A stretch of DNA of 64,000 bases from Streptomyces pristinaespiralis (GTDB lineage Bacteria > Actinomycetota > Actinomycetes > Streptomycetales > Streptomycetaceae), in assembly GCF_001278075.1 (NCBI RefSeq), contig NZ_CP011340.1, positions 186,001 through 250,000 on the forward strand, given 5' to 3'. A program made the translations under genes and the position numbers. Positions 17,234 through 29,400 of this stretch are shown piece after piece (the stretch's first letter is position 1; every line of letters starts with the position of its first letter). The notes below the pieces were generated by a model. That model had not been told where the DNA came from, did not search any database, and saw only the letters and a list, made by a program, of their open reading frames with translations.

Positions 17234-20200
17234 GCTCTTCCTCCGGCGTTGAAGTAGCTCGCCTCGGGGTGGTGGACGACGATCGCGTCGGTGGACTGCT
17301 CGGGGTGGAGCTGGAACTCCTCGGAGAGCTGGACGCCGATGCGTTCCGGTTCGAGCAGGGCGGCGATCTTGGCACGGTCCTCGAGGTCGGGGCAGGCGGG
17401 GTAGCCGAGCGAGTAGCGGCAGCCCTGGTACTCGGTGCGGAGCATGCCGTCGAGGCCGGTGGGGTCGGCGGCGGCGATCGACAGTTCGGCGCGCACCCGT
17501 GCGTGCCAGTACTCGGCGAGCGCCTCGGCGAGCTGGACGGACAGGCCGTGCAGTTCGAGGTAGTCGCGGTAGGAGTTGGCCTCGAACAGCTTGGCGGTCT
17601 CCTCGCCGATCCGGGAGCCGACGGTGACGACCTGGAGGGCGACGACGTCCGTCTCGCCGGATTCCTCGGGGCGGAAGAAGTCGGCCAGGCACAGGTGCCG
17701 GCCGCGGCTCTGGCGGGGGAAGGTGAAGCGGGTCCGCTCTGAGCCGTCGTCGCCGAGGATGATCAGGTCGTCGCCCTTGGAGACGCAGGGGAAGTAGCCG
17801 TGGACGACGGCCGCTTCGAGCAGGTTGTCGGTCTGCAGCCGGTCCAGCAGGCCGCGCAGCCGCGGCCGGCCCTCGGACTCCACCAGCTCCTCGTAGGTGG
17901 GGCCGGTGCCGCGGGCGGCCTTCAGTCCCCACTGGCCCTTGAACAGGGCGCTCTCGTCGAGCCAGGAGGCGTAGTCCTTCAGCGGGATGCCCTTGACGAC
18001 GCGGCTGCCCCAGAACGGCGGTGTGGGGACGGGGTTGTCGTCTGCGACGTCGGAGCGGGTGGGCTGCTCCGGGGGGCGTTCGTCGACGACGGCCGGGGTG
18101 GCCTTGACGCGGCGCTGTTTGAGTTCGGGCAGGGCGGCGCCGGGGACGCCGCGTTTGATGCCGATGAGGGCGTCCATCAGGCGCAGGCCCTCGAACGCGT
18201 CACGGGCGTAGCGGACTTCGCCGTCGTAGATCTCGTGGAGGTCCTGTTCGACGTAGGCGCGGGTGAGGGCGGCGCCGCCGAGGATGACGGGGTAGTCGGC
18301 GGCCATGCCCCGCTGGTTGAGCTCCTGGAGGTTCTCCTTCATGATCACCGTGGACTTGACCAGGAGGCCGGACATGCCGATGACATCGGCCTTGTGTTCC
18401 TTGGCCGCGTCGAGGATCGCGGAGACGGGCTGCTTGATGCCCAGGTTGACCACGTTGTAGCCGTTGTTGGACAGGATGATGTCCACGAGGTTCTTGCCGA
18501 TGTCGTGGACGTCGCCGCGGACGGTCGCCAGCACGATGGTGCCCTTGCCGTCGGCGTCCGTCTTCTCCATGTGCGGCTCGAGATGAGCGACGGCGATCTT
18601 CATGACCTCGGCGGACTGCAGCACGAACGGCAGCTGCATCTGCCCGGAGCCGAACAGTTCGCCGACGACCTTCATGCCCGCCAGGAGGGTGTCGTTGACG
18701 ATGGCGAGGGCAGGCGTGTCCTTCAGCGCCTCGTCGAGGTCGGCTTCCAGGCCGTTCTTCTCCCCGTCGATGATGCGGCGCTGCAGGCGCTCCTCCAGCG
18801 GCAGGGCCGCCAGTTCCTCGGCCTTGCCGGCCTTCAGGGACGTGGTGGAGACGCCCTCGAAGAGCTCCATGAGCTTCTGCAGGGGGTCGTAACCCTCGGC
18901 GCGGCGGTCGTGGATGAGGTCGCGGGCGACCGTGACCTGCTCCTCGTCGAACCGGGCGATGGGCAGGATCTTGGAGGCGTGGACGATCGCCGAGTCGAGG
19001 CCCGCGTTGACGCACTCGTCGAGGAAGACGGAGTTGAGCAGGACGCGGGCGGCCGGGTTGAGGCCGAAGGAGATGTTCGACAGGCCCAGCGTGGTCTGCA
19101 CGTCGGGGTGGCGGCGCTTGAGTTCCCGGATGGCTTCGATGGTGTTGAGGCCGTCCTTGCGGGACTCCTCCTGCCCGGTGCAGATGGTGAAGGTCAGGGT
19201 GTCGATGAGGATGTCCGACTCGTGGATGCCCCAGTTGCCGGTCAGGTCCTCGATCAGCCGCTCGGCGACGGCGACCTTGTGCTCCACCGAGCGGGCCTGG
19301 CCCTCCTCGTCGATCGTCAGCGCGATCAGCGCGGCGCCGTGCTCCTTCGCGAGCGCGGTGACCTTCGCGAAACGCGACTCCGGGCCGTCGCCGTCCTCGT
19401 AGTTGACCGAGTTGATGACCGCACGGCCACCGAGCTTTTCCAACCCCGCCTGAAGGACCGGGAGTTCGGTGGAGTCCAGCACGATCGGCAGGGTGGAGGC
19501 GGTGGCGAAGCGTCCGGCCAGCTCGGCCATGTCGGCGACGCCGTCGCGGCCCACGTAGTCGACGCACAGGTCGAGCATGTGGGCGCCCTCGCGGATCTGG
19601 TCGCGCGCCATCTCCACGCAGTCGTCCCAGCGGCCCTCGAGCATCGCCTCGCGGAACTTCTTCGACCCGTTGGCGTTCGTCCGCTCGCCGATCGCCATGT
19701 ACGCGGTGTCCTGACGGAACGGCACCGCCTGATAGAGGGAGGCGGCACCCGGATCGGGCCGCGGTTCGCGGGCCGGTGGGGTCAGGTCACGGACGCGTTC
19801 GACGATGCGGCGCAGGTGCTCCGGGGTGGTGCCGCAGCAGCCGCCGACCAGGGACAGACCGTAGTCGGCGACGAACTGCTCCTGCGCGTCGGCGAGTTCG
19901 GCGGGGGTCAGGGGGTAGTGGGCGCCGTCCTTGCCGAGGACGGGCAGTCCGGCGTTGGGCATGCAGGACAGCGGGATACGGGAGTGGCGGGCGAGATGGC
20001 GCAGGTGCTCGCTCATCTCGGCCGGGCCGGTGGCGCAGTTGAGGCCGATCATGTCGATGCCGAGCGGTTCGAGCGCGGTGAGCGCCGCGCCGATCTCGGA
20101 GCCGAGCAGCATGGTGCCGGTGGTCTCGACCGTCACCGAGCAGATCAGCGGCGGGCGGCTGCCGGTGGCGTCCATGGCGCGGCGGGCGCCGATGATCGCG

Positions 20201-20718
20201 GCCTTGGTCTGCAGCAGGTCCTGCGTCGTCTCCACCAGCAGCGCGTCCGCGCCGCCGGCGATGAGGCCCTCGGCGTTCGCCTGGTAGGCGTCGCGCAGCA
20301 GGGTGTAGGGGGCGTGGCCGAGGGTGGGGAGCTTGGTGCCGGGGCCCATCGAGCCCAGCACCCACCGCTGCTGCCCGGTGGAGGCCGTGTAGGCGTCGGC
20401 GACCTCGCGGGCGATCCGGGCGCCCGCCTGGGACAGTTCGTGGACCCGCTCGGGGATGTCGTACTCCCCCAGTGCGGCGTGGTTGGCGCCGAAGGTGTTG
20501 GTCTCCACGCAGTCGACGCCGACGTCGAAGTACGCCTCGTGGACGGAGCGGACGATGTCGGGGCGGGTGACATTGAGGACCTCGTTGCAGCCCTCGAGGT
20601 TCTCGAAGTCCTCCAGCGTCGGATCCTGCGCCTGGAGCATGGTGCCCATCGCGCCGTCGGCCACCACGACCCGGGTGGCGAGCGCTTCGCGCAGGGCGTC
20701 GATACGGGTGCCGGTCAC
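17230..20718 (-). CDS. metH: Cobalamin-dependent methionine synthase
   Basis: The 1162-residue enzyme has four domains: homocysteine-binding (about 1-310, with [11 protein letters not shown] as zinc-site end), methyl-THF-binding (about 335-600, [13 protein letters not shown]), cobalamin-binding (about 630-870) and a C-terminal reactivation domain (about 930-1160). The cobalamin domain includes [13 protein letters not shown], the DxHxxG cobalt ligand motif. It remethylates homocysteine from 5-methyl-THF. It overlaps the kinase gene by ATGA, so no cobalamin riboswitch lies directly before it. Confidence 0.95.
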   Translation of the reverse strand: MTGTRIDALREALATRVVVADGAMGTMLQAQDPTLEDFENLEGCNEVLNVTRPDIVRSVHEAYFDVGVDCVETNTFGANHAALGEYDIPERVHELSQAGARIAREVADAYTASTGQQRWVLGSMGPGTKLPTLGHAPYTLLRDAYQANAEGLIAGGADALLVETTQDLLQTKAAIIGARRAMDATGSRPPLICSVTVETTGTMLLGSEIGAALTALEPLGIDMIGLNCATGPAEMSEHLRHLARHSRIPLSCMPNAGLPVLGKDGAHYPLTPAELADAQEQFVADYGLSLVGGCCGTTPEHLRRIVERVRDLTPPAREPRPDPGAASLYQAVPFRQDTAYMAIGERTNANGSKKFREAMLEGRWDDCVEMARDQIREGAHMLDLCVDYVGRDGVADMAELAGRFATASTLPIVLDSTELPVLQAGLEKLGGRAVINSVNYEDGDGPESRFAKVTALAKEHGAALIALTIDEEGQARSVEHKVAVAERLIEDLTGNWGIHESDILIDTLTFTICTGQEESRKDGLNTIEAIRELKRRHPDVQTTLGLSNISFGLNPAARVLLNSVFLDECVNAGLDSAIVHASKILPIARFDEEQVTVARDLIHDRRAEGYDPLQKLMELFEGVSTTSLKAGKAEELAALPLEERLQRRIIDGEKNGLEADLDEALKDTPALAIVNDTLLAGMKVVGELFGSGQMQLPFVLQSAEVMKIAVAHLEPHMEKTDADGKGTIVLATVRGDVHDIGKNLVDIILSNNGYNVVNLGIKQPVSAILDAAKEHKADVIGMSGLLVKSTVIMKENLQELNQRGMAADYPVILGGAALTRAYVEQDLHEIYDGEVRYARDAFEGLRLMDALIGIKRGVPGAALPELKQRRVKATPAVVDERPPEQPTRSDVADDNPVPTPPFWGSRVVKGIPLKDYASWLDESALFKGQWGLKAARGTGPTYEELVESEGRPRLRGLLDRLQTDNLLEAAVVHGYFPCVSKGDDLIILGDDGSERTRFTFPRQSRGRHLCLADFFRPEESGETDVVALQVVTVGSRIGEETAKLFEANSYRDYLELHGLSVQLAEALAEYWHARVRAELSIAAADPTGLDGMLRTEYQGCRYSLGYPACPDLEDRAKIAALLEPERIGVQLSEEFQLHPEQSTDAIVVHHPEASYFNAGGRA

Positions 20719-21698
20719 AGCTGGTCCCCCAGTCCTGAGACGAGCAGACGGGCGGCGTCAAAGCCGTAGGCGCGTTCCGCGGTGGCCAGCAGGCGGGTCC
20801 GGTCGGTGCGGTAGGACTGCGAGCCGACCGCGCCGAGGGCCTCGGCGGCAAGGACGCAGCCCAGGCGGGCGGCGCCGGTGAGGTCCAGGCCGCGGGCGGT
20901 GCCGGCGAGGAACCCGGCCCGGAAGGCGTCGCCGACTCCGGTGGGGTCGGTGGCGGGCGCGTCGGGGACGGCGGGGACGGTCAGGGGTTCGTGGCCGGCC
21001 CGGTCGATGCGGACGCCGGCGGCGCCGAGGGTGGTGATCCAGGCGCCGACCTTGGCGAGGACGTCGGCGTGTTCCCAGCCGGTGCGTTCCAGCAGCAGGG
21101 CGGCCTCGTACTCGTTGGTGAAAAGCCAGCGGGCGCCGTCGACGAGGTCGCGTACCTCGCTGCCCTCCAGGCGGGCGAGCTGCTGGGAGGGGTCGGCGGC
21201 GAACGGCAGGCCCAGTTCGCGGCACTCCGCCGTGTGGCGCAGCATCGCCGCCGGGTCGTTCGGGCAGACCAGGACGAGGTCGGGGCGGACGCTGCCGGTG
21301 GTCAGGTGCCACAGGTCGATGTCGCGGGCCTCTTGCATGGCGCCCGCGTAGAAGGAGGCGATCTGGTTGGAGTCCTGGTCGGTGATGCACATGAACCGGG
21401 CGGTCTGCCGCTCGGTGGAGACCAGGACGGGGCCGGTGTCGACGCCGTGTTCCTTGAGCCAGACCTCGTACTCGGCGAAGTCGCTGCCCACGGCGCCGAC
21501 CAGCTGGGGGGTGAGGCCGAGGCCGCCGAGGCCGAAGGCGACGTTGGCCGCCACTCCGCCCCGGCGCACCTCGAGTGCGTCGACCAGGAAGGAGAGCGAG
21601 ACATGAGCGAGCTGGTCGGGGATCAGCTGATCCGCGAACCGGCCGGGGAAGACCATCAGATGGTCGGTGGCGATGGAACCGGTGACAGCGATGCGCAC
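20715..21698 (-). CDS. PfkB-family kinase, probable adenosine kinase
   Basis: The 327-residue ribokinase-fold protein begins IAVTGSIATDHLMVFPGRF and ends with the PfkB signature DPTGVGDAFRAGFLAG near residue 265, including the catalytic Asp. Adenosine kinase is inferred from its place between metK and metH. It would remove the adenosine released by AhcY, which otherwise holds that reaction back. The start is GTG at 21698 with AGGAG upstream. A sugar-kinase role is possible but less likely in this operon. Confidence 0.83.
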   Translation of the reverse strand: MRIAVTGSIATDHLMVFPGRFADQLIPDQLAHVSLSFLVDALEVRRGGVAANVAFGLGGLGLTPQLVGAVGSDFAEYEVWLKEHGVDTGPVLVSTERQTARFMCITDQDSNQIASFYAGAMQEARDIDLWHLTTGSVRPDLVLVCPNDPAAMLRHTAECRELGLPFAADPSQQLARLEGSEVRDLVDGARWLFTNEYEAALLLERTGWEHADVLAKVGAWITTLGAAGVRIDRAGHEPLTVPAVPDAPATDPTGVGDAFRAGFLAGTARGLDLTGAARLGCVLAAEALGAVGSQSYRTDRTRLLATAERAYGFDAARLLVSGLGDQL

Positions 21699-21726
21699 GT
21701 CAGGTCTCCTCACAGGTCCGGCCGGC

Positions 21727-22935
<1,209 letters not shown>

Positions 22936-22967
22936 GACTCTCCAGGAAGCAGCGGGCGGACGGGTCG

Positions 22968-23801
22968 TCAGGCGGTGGTGAGGGCGTGGCGGCTCTCGGG
23001 GCGGGCCAGGCCCAGGCGTTCGCGCAGGGTGGTGGCCGCGGTGCGGTCCGGGCGGCCGGGCCGGGCGGCGAGCGCGGCCAGGACCGGGTCGTCGGAGCCG
23101 GTGAGCGCCACCGTGAAGCCGTCCGCGGGGCTGTCGGCGGGCAGTTCGGCGGCCGGGCCGGGCAGCGGCAGGAGGATCTTGGCGTGCGGTGCCTGCTGCT
23201 TCACCGAGGCGGCGTCGGCCGCCTCGTCGAGCAGGACGAGGTCGGCGGCCGCGGCGAGGGCGGGGCCGGTGACGGCGACGACGGGGTGGCCCTGCGGCGG
23301 GCGGGCGACGTTGAGGGGGCCGGCCACGTCGAAGTGCCTGCCCTGGTGGTCGAGTTGGTGGACGGCGGGCAGCCGCCAGTACAGGCCGTCGGCGCGGTCG
23401 TGGACGAAGGCGTCGTCGTCGAAGCTGTCCCACAGGCCGCGGACGACGTCGATGAGTTCGCCGGTGCGGCCCTCGGGGTCGGTGGTGTCCGTGCTCGCGA
23501 GCCAGCCGGTGCGGCCGTGGGCGAGGTGGTCGAGCGAGGCGGTGATCCGGGACACGTGGTAGGGGGCCTGGTCGGCCGGGAGCGGGGCGGTGATCAGGCC
23601 GATGTGCTCGGTGACGGCGGCCAGCGCGGCGGTCAGCGTCGTCGTCTCGAACCGGCCCTGGACGCCGGCGGCGGCCCGGTCGTCGATCAGGACGGCGTCG
23701 AATCCGGCGGCCTCCGCGGCCCGCACGGCGCGGGTGATCGTGCCGAGGGTGGCGGCGGGGCCGCGGGTGTCGAGGGTGGCGACGAGGATGGGCGCGGTCA
23801 T
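22968..23801 (-). CDS. snaB: Luciferase-like flavin monooxygenase subunit, SnaB-like
   Basis: The 277-residue protein has a shortened luciferase-fold sequence: [13 protein letters not shown] near 32, [13 protein letters not shown] near 62, [18 protein letters not shown] near 80 and [16 protein letters not shown] near 165. I recall about 277 residues for SnaB, the small subunit of pristinamycin IIA synthase. That enzyme, with SnaA and a flavin reductase, oxidises the D-proline of PIIB to dehydroproline. The ribosome binding site AAGGAA adjoins the left end of the inserted tnpB element, so the gene is now separated from snaA by 1.38 kb of foreign DNA. The C-terminal 70 residues are Ala/Pro-rich and weakly conserved. 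Confidence 0.85.
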   Translation of the reverse strand: MTAPILVATLDTRGPAATLGTITRAVRAAEAAGFDAVLIDDRAAAGVQGRFETTTLTAALAAVTEHIGLITAPLPADQAPYHVSRITASLDHLAHGRTGWLASTDTTDPEGRTGELIDVVRGLWDSFDDDAFVHDRADGLYWRLPAVHQLDHQGRHFDVAGPLNVARPPQGHPVVAVTGPALAAAADLVLLDEAADAASVKQQAPHAKILLPLPGPAAELPADSPADGFTVALTGSDDPVLAALAARPGRPDRTAATTLRERLGLARPESRHALTTA

Positions 23802-23810
23802 CAGAATTCC

Positions 23811-25184
23811 TTCGTGGATACCCCGGCCTTCAGACCGGGGAGGAGACGAAGCTCTTGCGGAGCAGGGCAGGGATGGGCGAATCGCCGCCAGGGCGGTTCG
23901 GCGTCTGCAACCACCGGCAGACACCCGCCGCTCACACGGGAACTGATAGCGTGTGAGGCGTGATGCAGCAGGTCAAGCGGGCTTTCAAGTACCGCTTTTA
24001 TCCCACGGACGAGCAGGCGGCTGAGCTGTCCCGCACGTTCGGCTGTGTCCGCCTCGTGTACAACAAGGCGCTTGAGGGGCGCACGCGAGCCTGGTACGGC
24101 GAGCAGCGCCGGGTCTCCTACGTGCAGTCGTCCGCCGCGCTGACGGAGTGGAAGAAGACCGAAGAACTCGCCTTCCTCTCGGAGGTGTCCTCCGTCCCGC
24201 TCCAGCAGGCGCTGCGGCACTTGCAGACGGCGTTCGCCAACTTCTTCGCCAAGCGGTCGAAGTACCCGCGGTACAAGTCGCGGAAAAAGTCCAGGGCGTC
24301 GGCCGAGTACACCCGCAGCGCCTTCACGTGGCGTAACGGACAGCTCACGCTGGCGAAGACCGCGGAGCCCCTGGACATCCGCTGGTCCCGTCCCCTTCCC
24401 GAAGGGGCGGAGCCGACGACGGTGACCGTGTCCCGCGACCGTGCGGGCCGCTGGTTCGTGTCCCTGCTGTGCGAGGACACCATCACCCCCGCGCCCGCCA
24501 CCACGGCGGCCGTCGGCATCGACGCCGGGATCACCTCCCTGGTGACCCTGTCCACCGGGGAGAAGATCACCAACCCCAAGCACGAGCGCCGTGACCGCGC
24601 CCGCCTCGCGAAGGCTCAGCGGGAGCTGTCGCGCAAGGCGAAGGGGTCGGCGAACCGGAAGAAAGCCCGCCGCAAGGTCGCCCGCGTCCACGCCCGGATC
24701 ACCGACCGGCGCTGCGACTTCCTCCACAAGCTGTCGACTCGACTCGTCCGTGAGAACCAAACGGTCGTGATCGAGGACCTCACCGTCCGCAACCTGCTGA
24801 AGAACGGCAAGCTCGCGCGCGCCATCTCCGACGCGGCCTGGACGGAACTGCGCTCCATGCTGGAGTACAAGTGCGCCTGGTATGGGCGCGAACTCGTCGT
24901 GATCGACCGCTGGTTCCCCAGCTCCAAGCTGTGCGGAACCTGCGGCACGGTCCGCGGGAAGCTGCCGCTGAACGTCCGGGAGTGGACGTGCGACTGCGGC
25001 GCTGTGCATGACCGCGACGTGAATGCGGCACGCAACATCCTGGCCGCCGGGCTGGCGGCGTCGGCCTGTGGAGACGGTATAAGACCTCAACGGGAGTCCT
25101 CCCGGACGGGGCGGTCGTCGGTGAAGCAGGAACCCCAGCGGGCGACCGCTGGAATCCCCCGCCTTTAGGCGGGGGAGGAAGTCA
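23811..25184 (+). mobile_element. IS1341-type (IS605 group) element carrying only tnpB
   Basis: The left end carries a hairpin CCCCGG/CCGGGG (23821-23840) and the right end a strong hairpin (25156-25163 with 25168-25175, loop TTTA) followed by GGAAGTCAA, typical of this group. No TnpA is present, so mobility would need one in trans. Boundaries are approximate. The element separates snaA from snaB, points against them, and its right edge supplies the snaA stop codon. No target-site duplication is expected for this family. Confidence 0.75.
23960..25168 (+). CDS. tnpB: TnpB RNA-guided nuclease (IS605 OrfB family)
   Basis: The 402-residue protein starts with KRAFKYRFYPTDEQAAELSRTFG, the usual TnpB N-terminus. 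The RuvC triad is intact: Asp188 (VGIDAGI), Glu272 (VIEDLTV) and Asp353 (HDRDVNAARNI). A zinc-binding segment with CGTCG and CDCG lies between the last two. TnpB uses RNA from the element's right end to cut DNA next to a short flanking motif. The stop TAG is inside the right-end hairpin. Nothing suggests inactivation, so it may be functional. Confidence 0.92.
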   Translation: MMQQVKRAFKYRFYPTDEQAAELSRTFGCVRLVYNKALEGRTRAWYGEQRRVSYVQSSAALTEWKKTEELAFLSEVSSVPLQQALRHLQTAFANFFAKRSKYPRYKSRKKSRASAEYTRSAFTWRNGQLTLAKTAEPLDIRWSRPLPEGAEPTTVTVSRDRAGRWFVSLLCEDTITPAPATTAAVGIDAGITSLVTLSTGEKITNPKHERRDRARLAKAQRELSRKAKGSANRKKARRKVARVHARITDRRCDFLHKLSTRLVRENQTVVIEDLTVRNLLKNGKLARAISDAAWTELRSMLEYKCAWYGRELVVIDRWFPSSKLCGTCGTVRGKLPLNVREWTCDCGAVHDRDVNAARNILAAGLAASACGDGIRPQRESSRTGRSSVKQEPQRATAGIPRL

Positions 25185-25204
25185 AGCCGCTGCACCTGCC
25201 TTCC
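25050..25204 (+). ncRNA. Predicted TnpB guide RNA (omega/reRNA)
   Basis: In this family the guide RNA is made from the 3' end of tnpB through the right-end hairpin, and its guide is the flanking DNA just beyond the element. Here the scaffold would cover the tnpB tail and the hairpin at 25156-25175, and the guide would be about 25185-25204, inside the 3' end of snaA. Placement is by family rule; no promoter was identified. Confidence 0.35.
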
Positions 25205-26450
25205 GGGGGGCGTCGATGCCGAGGTTGGCCCGCAGGGTGGTGCCCTCGTAGCCCGAGCGGTACAGGCCGCGGCGCTGCAGTTCGGGCACCACGTGGTCGA
25301 CGAAGTCGTCGGCGGAGCCCGGCAGGTACGGGAAGTCGATGTTGAAGCCGTCGGCGCCGCGGCCGGTGAACCAGCTCTCCATGTGGTCGGCGAGCTGCTC
25401 CGGTGTGCCGACGACGATGTCGCCCATCAGCCGCAGGGCCAGCTCGCGGATGCTGAGGTTCTCGCGCCTGGCCAGGCCGATCAGCCGCTCGGTCGTCGAC
25501 TGGGACTGGTTGGTGTACGGGATGTCGGGGACGGGCCCGTCGATCGGGTACGCGCTCAGGTCGACGTCGCCGAGGTGGTCCTGAAGGGTGCGCAGGGCGA
25601 CATGGTCGTGGGTGAGGTCCTGCAGTTCCTGCAGGCGCTGCTTCGCCTCGGTGTCGGTGGCGGCGACGATCGGCGCGAGGGTCGGCCACACGAGGACCTT
25701 CTCGGGGTCGCGGCCGTGCCGGGCGACGCGTGCCTTGAGGTCGCCGTAGAAGTCCTGGGCGTCGGAGAGCCGGTTGTGCCGGGTGAAGATGACCTCGGCG
25801 TGCCGGGCGGCGAACTCGCGTCCCACCGGCGAGGAGCCGGCCTGGATGATGACGGGGCGGCCCTGCGGGGGGCGGGCGATCCCGAGCGGGCCGGGGGCCT
25901 CGAAGTGGGTGCCGCGGTGGTCGACGGGGCGGCCGTCGCTGTCCCACAGTTTTTTGACGACGTCGATGAACTCCTCGGCCCGCTCGTAGCGTTTGCCGTG
26001 CTCCAGGTGCTCGGGGAAGCCGAAGTTGGCGGACTCCCACGGTGCGGCGGAGGTGACGACGTTCCAGCCGGCCCGGCCGCCGCTGAGGTGGTCGAGGGAG
26101 GCGAAGCGGGCGGCGATGTGCGCCGGTTCGTTGTACGTGGTGGTGGCGGTGGCGCACAGGCCGATGTGCTCGGTGACCGCGGCGTAGGCGGCGAGCAGGG
26201 TGAGCGGTTCGAAGTGCTCGGTGCGCGAGGTGCGGCACAGGGAGTCCAGGCGGGTGCCCCACACGGCGACGATGTCCGCGATGAACACGGCGTCGAACAG
26301 GCCGCGTTCGAGGGTGCGGGCGTTGTCGCGGTGGAATTCGAAGTCGAGCTGGGCGTCCGCCTTGGTCGCCGGGTGGCGCCAGGCGGCCACATGGCCGCCG
26401 GGGCCGTCGATGATGCCGGCGAGGGTGATGCGCCGGCGGGGTGCGGTCAT
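25182..26450 (-). CDS. snaA: Luciferase-like flavin monooxygenase, SnaA-like
   Basis: The 422-residue protein is of the NtaA/SnaA/DszA group. Visible motifs are LFDAVFIADIVAVWGTRLD near 50, TEHIGLCATATTTYNEPAH near 91, ASLDHLSGGRAGWNVVTS near 116, GPLGIARPPQGRPVIIQAG near 199 and YRSGYEGTTLRANLG near the end. Its length equals the size I recall for SnaA, the large subunit of pristinamycin IIA synthase, which needs FMNH2 from a reductase not encoded here. It starts 18 nt after snaD with AGGAG before the ATG. The stop TGA falls at the edge of the inserted element, so its last residues may differ from the ancestral form. Confidence 0.88.
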   Translation of the reverse strand: MTAPRRRITLAGIIDGPGGHVAAWRHPATKADAQLDFEFHRDNARTLERGLFDAVFIADIVAVWGTRLDSLCRTSRTEHFEPLTLLAAYAAVTEHIGLCATATTTYNEPAHIAARFASLDHLSGGRAGWNVVTSAAPWESANFGFPEHLEHGKRYERAEEFIDVVKKLWDSDGRPVDHRGTHFEAPGPLGIARPPQGRPVIIQAGSSPVGREFAARHAEVIFTRHNRLSDAQDFYGDLKARVARHGRDPEKVLVWPTLAPIVAATDTEAKQRLQELQDLTHDHVALRTLQDHLGDVDLSAYPIDGPVPDIPYTNQSQSTTERLIGLARRENLSIRELALRLMGDIVVGTPEQLADHMESWFTGRGADGFNIDFPYLPGSADDFVDHVVPELQRRGLYRSGYEGTTLRANLGIDAPRKAGAAA

Positions 26451-26468
26451 GGTGGGTGTCTCCTCGGT

Positions 26469-29400
26469 TCAGTTCTTGACGGCGGACGCCAGGATCCGGG
26501 CGAGGCTGCGCACGTTGTCGCCGGTCAGCATGGTCACGTGGTTGCCCGGCACGACCCGGATGGTGAGGTCTTCGACGTGGTCCTCCCAGCCGAGGCCGGG
26601 ACGGCCGTGGAACCGGTCGCTCTCGTCGTAGTCGGTGCCCTTGCCGAAGCTGGTGTCCCCCGCGCGCAGCACGACGACGGGACCGGCGTAGGAGCAGGGC
26701 CGGTAGCGCTGGATCGCCTCGACGCTGTCGCGCATCAGCGCGACGAGGTCGCCGCCGCCGTCGCCGCGCATCCATTCGGCGATCTGGGAGATCTCGGCGA
26801 GGTAGGCGGCCGACCCGGCGGGCTCCGCGGTGGCGGCGGCCCGGTCGTCGTCCGTGGCGGGGGGTTCGGGGTCGGTGGTGGTGGACGCGGGGTCGGGGGT
26901 GCGGCCTTCGGCGACCGCCCGCAGTTGACCGGCGAACGAGCCGTCGGCCTCCGCGTCGGTCAGTTCACCGTCCGGCGCGCCCGCGTCGACCATCACCACC
27001 AGCGGCGGTGTGCCGCCCTGCGCGGTGATCCGCTGGGCGATCTCGTAGGCGATGACGCCGCCGCCGGAGAAGCCGCCCAGCACGATCCGCTCCCCCGATT
27101 CCAGGGCGGGGGCGAGCGCCTGGAGGTAGTGCTCTGCCAGCTGCTCCGTGGAGCGGTACTCGGGCTCGGGGTCGTCGACGCGCGGGTCGCGGATGCCGAC
27201 GAGCGCCTCGGGGCCGGGGTAGCCGGCGGCGAGCTGCGCGTAGCAGGCGACCTGACCGCCCGGGGGGTGGACGAGGTGGACGGTGCCGGCGCCGGGCTGC
27301 CGGGCGGGCCGCAGCGGTACGAGGACCGATGCGGCGCCGTCGGCGTCCGCGCCGTCGTGCGGGGTCTCGGCGAGGAGGCGGGCGAGCATGCCGGCCCGGG
27401 GGTTGGCGAGCAGTTCGTCCAGGCGCAGGGTGCGGCCGGTGCGCAGGCTGATCTCGCGCAGCAGCCGCATGGCCAGCAGGGAGTGGCCGCCGGCTTCGAA
27501 GAAGTGCTCGCCGGGGTCGACGTCGGTGGTGCCGAAGACGGTCTGCCACGCCTGCCTGACCAAGTCCGCCTCCGGGCCCTCGGGCCAGTCGGCGGGCGTT
27601 TCGCCGGTGTCGTCCGGCTGCTCGGAGCGTTCGGCCATGCGCGGCAGGTCCGCGTCGGTGACGGTGGCCAGCACGTCGGCGACGGTGGTGGCCTCGTCGT
27701 CGGTGGCGGGCAGTTCGCGCAGCAGCCGGGCGCACTGGGCGACCAGCTTCTCCGCCTCGGCGTCGGCGATCCGGCCGCGGTCGTGGACGGCGGCGAGGAC
27801 CAGGCTGCCGTCCACGTCGCGGTAGGCGAGCAGGGTGACGGGGAACGCGGTCTGCGAGCCGGCCGCGTCGGGCAGTTCGACGCGGATGCCCTGGGCGGCG
27901 AGGGCGGATTCCAGGTCGCCGGAGGAGCGCGGGTAGTTCTCGAAGACGATGAGGCTCTCGACGAGCTTCTCGCCCGGCCTGCGGCCGCTCCACTCGTGGA
28001 TCTGGCCGGTGGAGACCCACTCGTAGGCCGCCATGTCCAGAGCCTGGTCGCGCAGTTCCGTCAGCAGCCGGGGAAGGCTGTGGCCGGGGTCGACCTGGAT
28101 GGTCATGGGCAGCGAGTTCATCAGCAGCCCGGGCAGCCGCTCGACCGCGTCGAGGGCGATGCCGCGGCCGGAGACGGTCACACCGAAACCGACCGGCGCC
28201 GGGCCGCTGGTGCCGCCCGCCCGGTACAGCAGCAGCGCCCACACGGCCTGCAGGGCACTGGACTCGGTGGCGGCGCGGGCCGCGGCCCAGGCGCGCAGCC
28301 GGTCGGCCTCCGCGGCGCTGAGCCGGCACTCCGCACGGCCCGAGCCGCTCTGGCCGGTCGCCGGGCCGGGGATGGCGGGCTGGACGACGGGCGCGGCGGC
28401 CGGGACGGCGTCGGACCAGAACTCCCGGGCGGGGGCGGTGTCCTGCTCGGACAGCCATTGCGAGTAGTCGCGCACGTCGGGGCGCCGCTCGCCGCCGGGC
28501 AGCGCACCGCCGGCGAGGTAGGCGCGGTAGAACTCCTGGAGCAGGATGGACACGCTCCAGCCGTCGAGCAGGACGTGGTGGAAGGTGAGCAGGATCCGTA
28601 CCGACAGCGGCTCTCGGCCGTCGGCGGGCGCCGGGTCGTCGACGAGGGTGACGCGCAGCAGTCCGGGGGTGCGCAGGTCGAAGCCGCGCAGCCGGTCGCG
28701 TTCCATCAGCGCGTCGAAGTCGGCGGGGCCGGCGGGGCCCGCGGCGTGGCGGGTGACCTCGGCGGTGACGTGGTCGTGCAGGACCAGGCAGGGCTCGTCC
28801 TGCCAGTCGAAGGAGGCCCGCAGCACGGTCTCGCGGTCGAACACCGACTGCCAGGCGGCGGTGAACCGGTCGGTGTCCAGGGGGCCGTGCCAGCGCCAGA
28901 ACAGCTGCTCCACGTAGCGGCCGGTGCCGGGGTGGGCGAGGGCGTCCAGGAGCAGGCCGTGCTGCTGGGGGGTGACCGGCACGGTCCCGGGGCCGTCCCC
29001 GGCGCCGCCGTGGTCGCTCCCGTCGTCGCCGCTGTGGGCGAGGACGGCGGGAGGGGCGGTGGGACGGGCGGGGCGCGGGGCGGGGCCGGTGGCGCCGGGC
29101 GCGGTGATCTCGGCCGGGGTCACGGCGTGCGGGTCGGCGCCCGCGAGCGTGGCCAGCACCCAGCTCATCTGCTCCACGAGCGCGTCGACGCCGGCCTCGT
29201 CCACACCGTCCGCCGGGCTCGGCACCCAGGTCAGGCCCATGCGCAGGCGGCCGCCGTGGACGATGCCGTACACCTCGATGCCGTAGACGCGCTCGCAGCG
29301 GGCGGAGTGCTCGCGCGGGATGGGACGGCCCGACATACGGAAACCGCCGTTCGGGCTCAACTGGTCGGCCTGACCGTAGTAGTTGAAGCACACCAGGGCG

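Noticed and set aside
20719..21726. Possible cobalamin or SAH riboswitch before metH or ahcY
   Set aside because: Both genes overlap the preceding coding sequence and there is no leader to hold such an RNA.
23811..25184. A full IS200/IS605 element with its own TnpA
   Set aside because: No HUH-type TnpA (Y1) frame is present on either strand between the two end hairpins; only tnpB is there.
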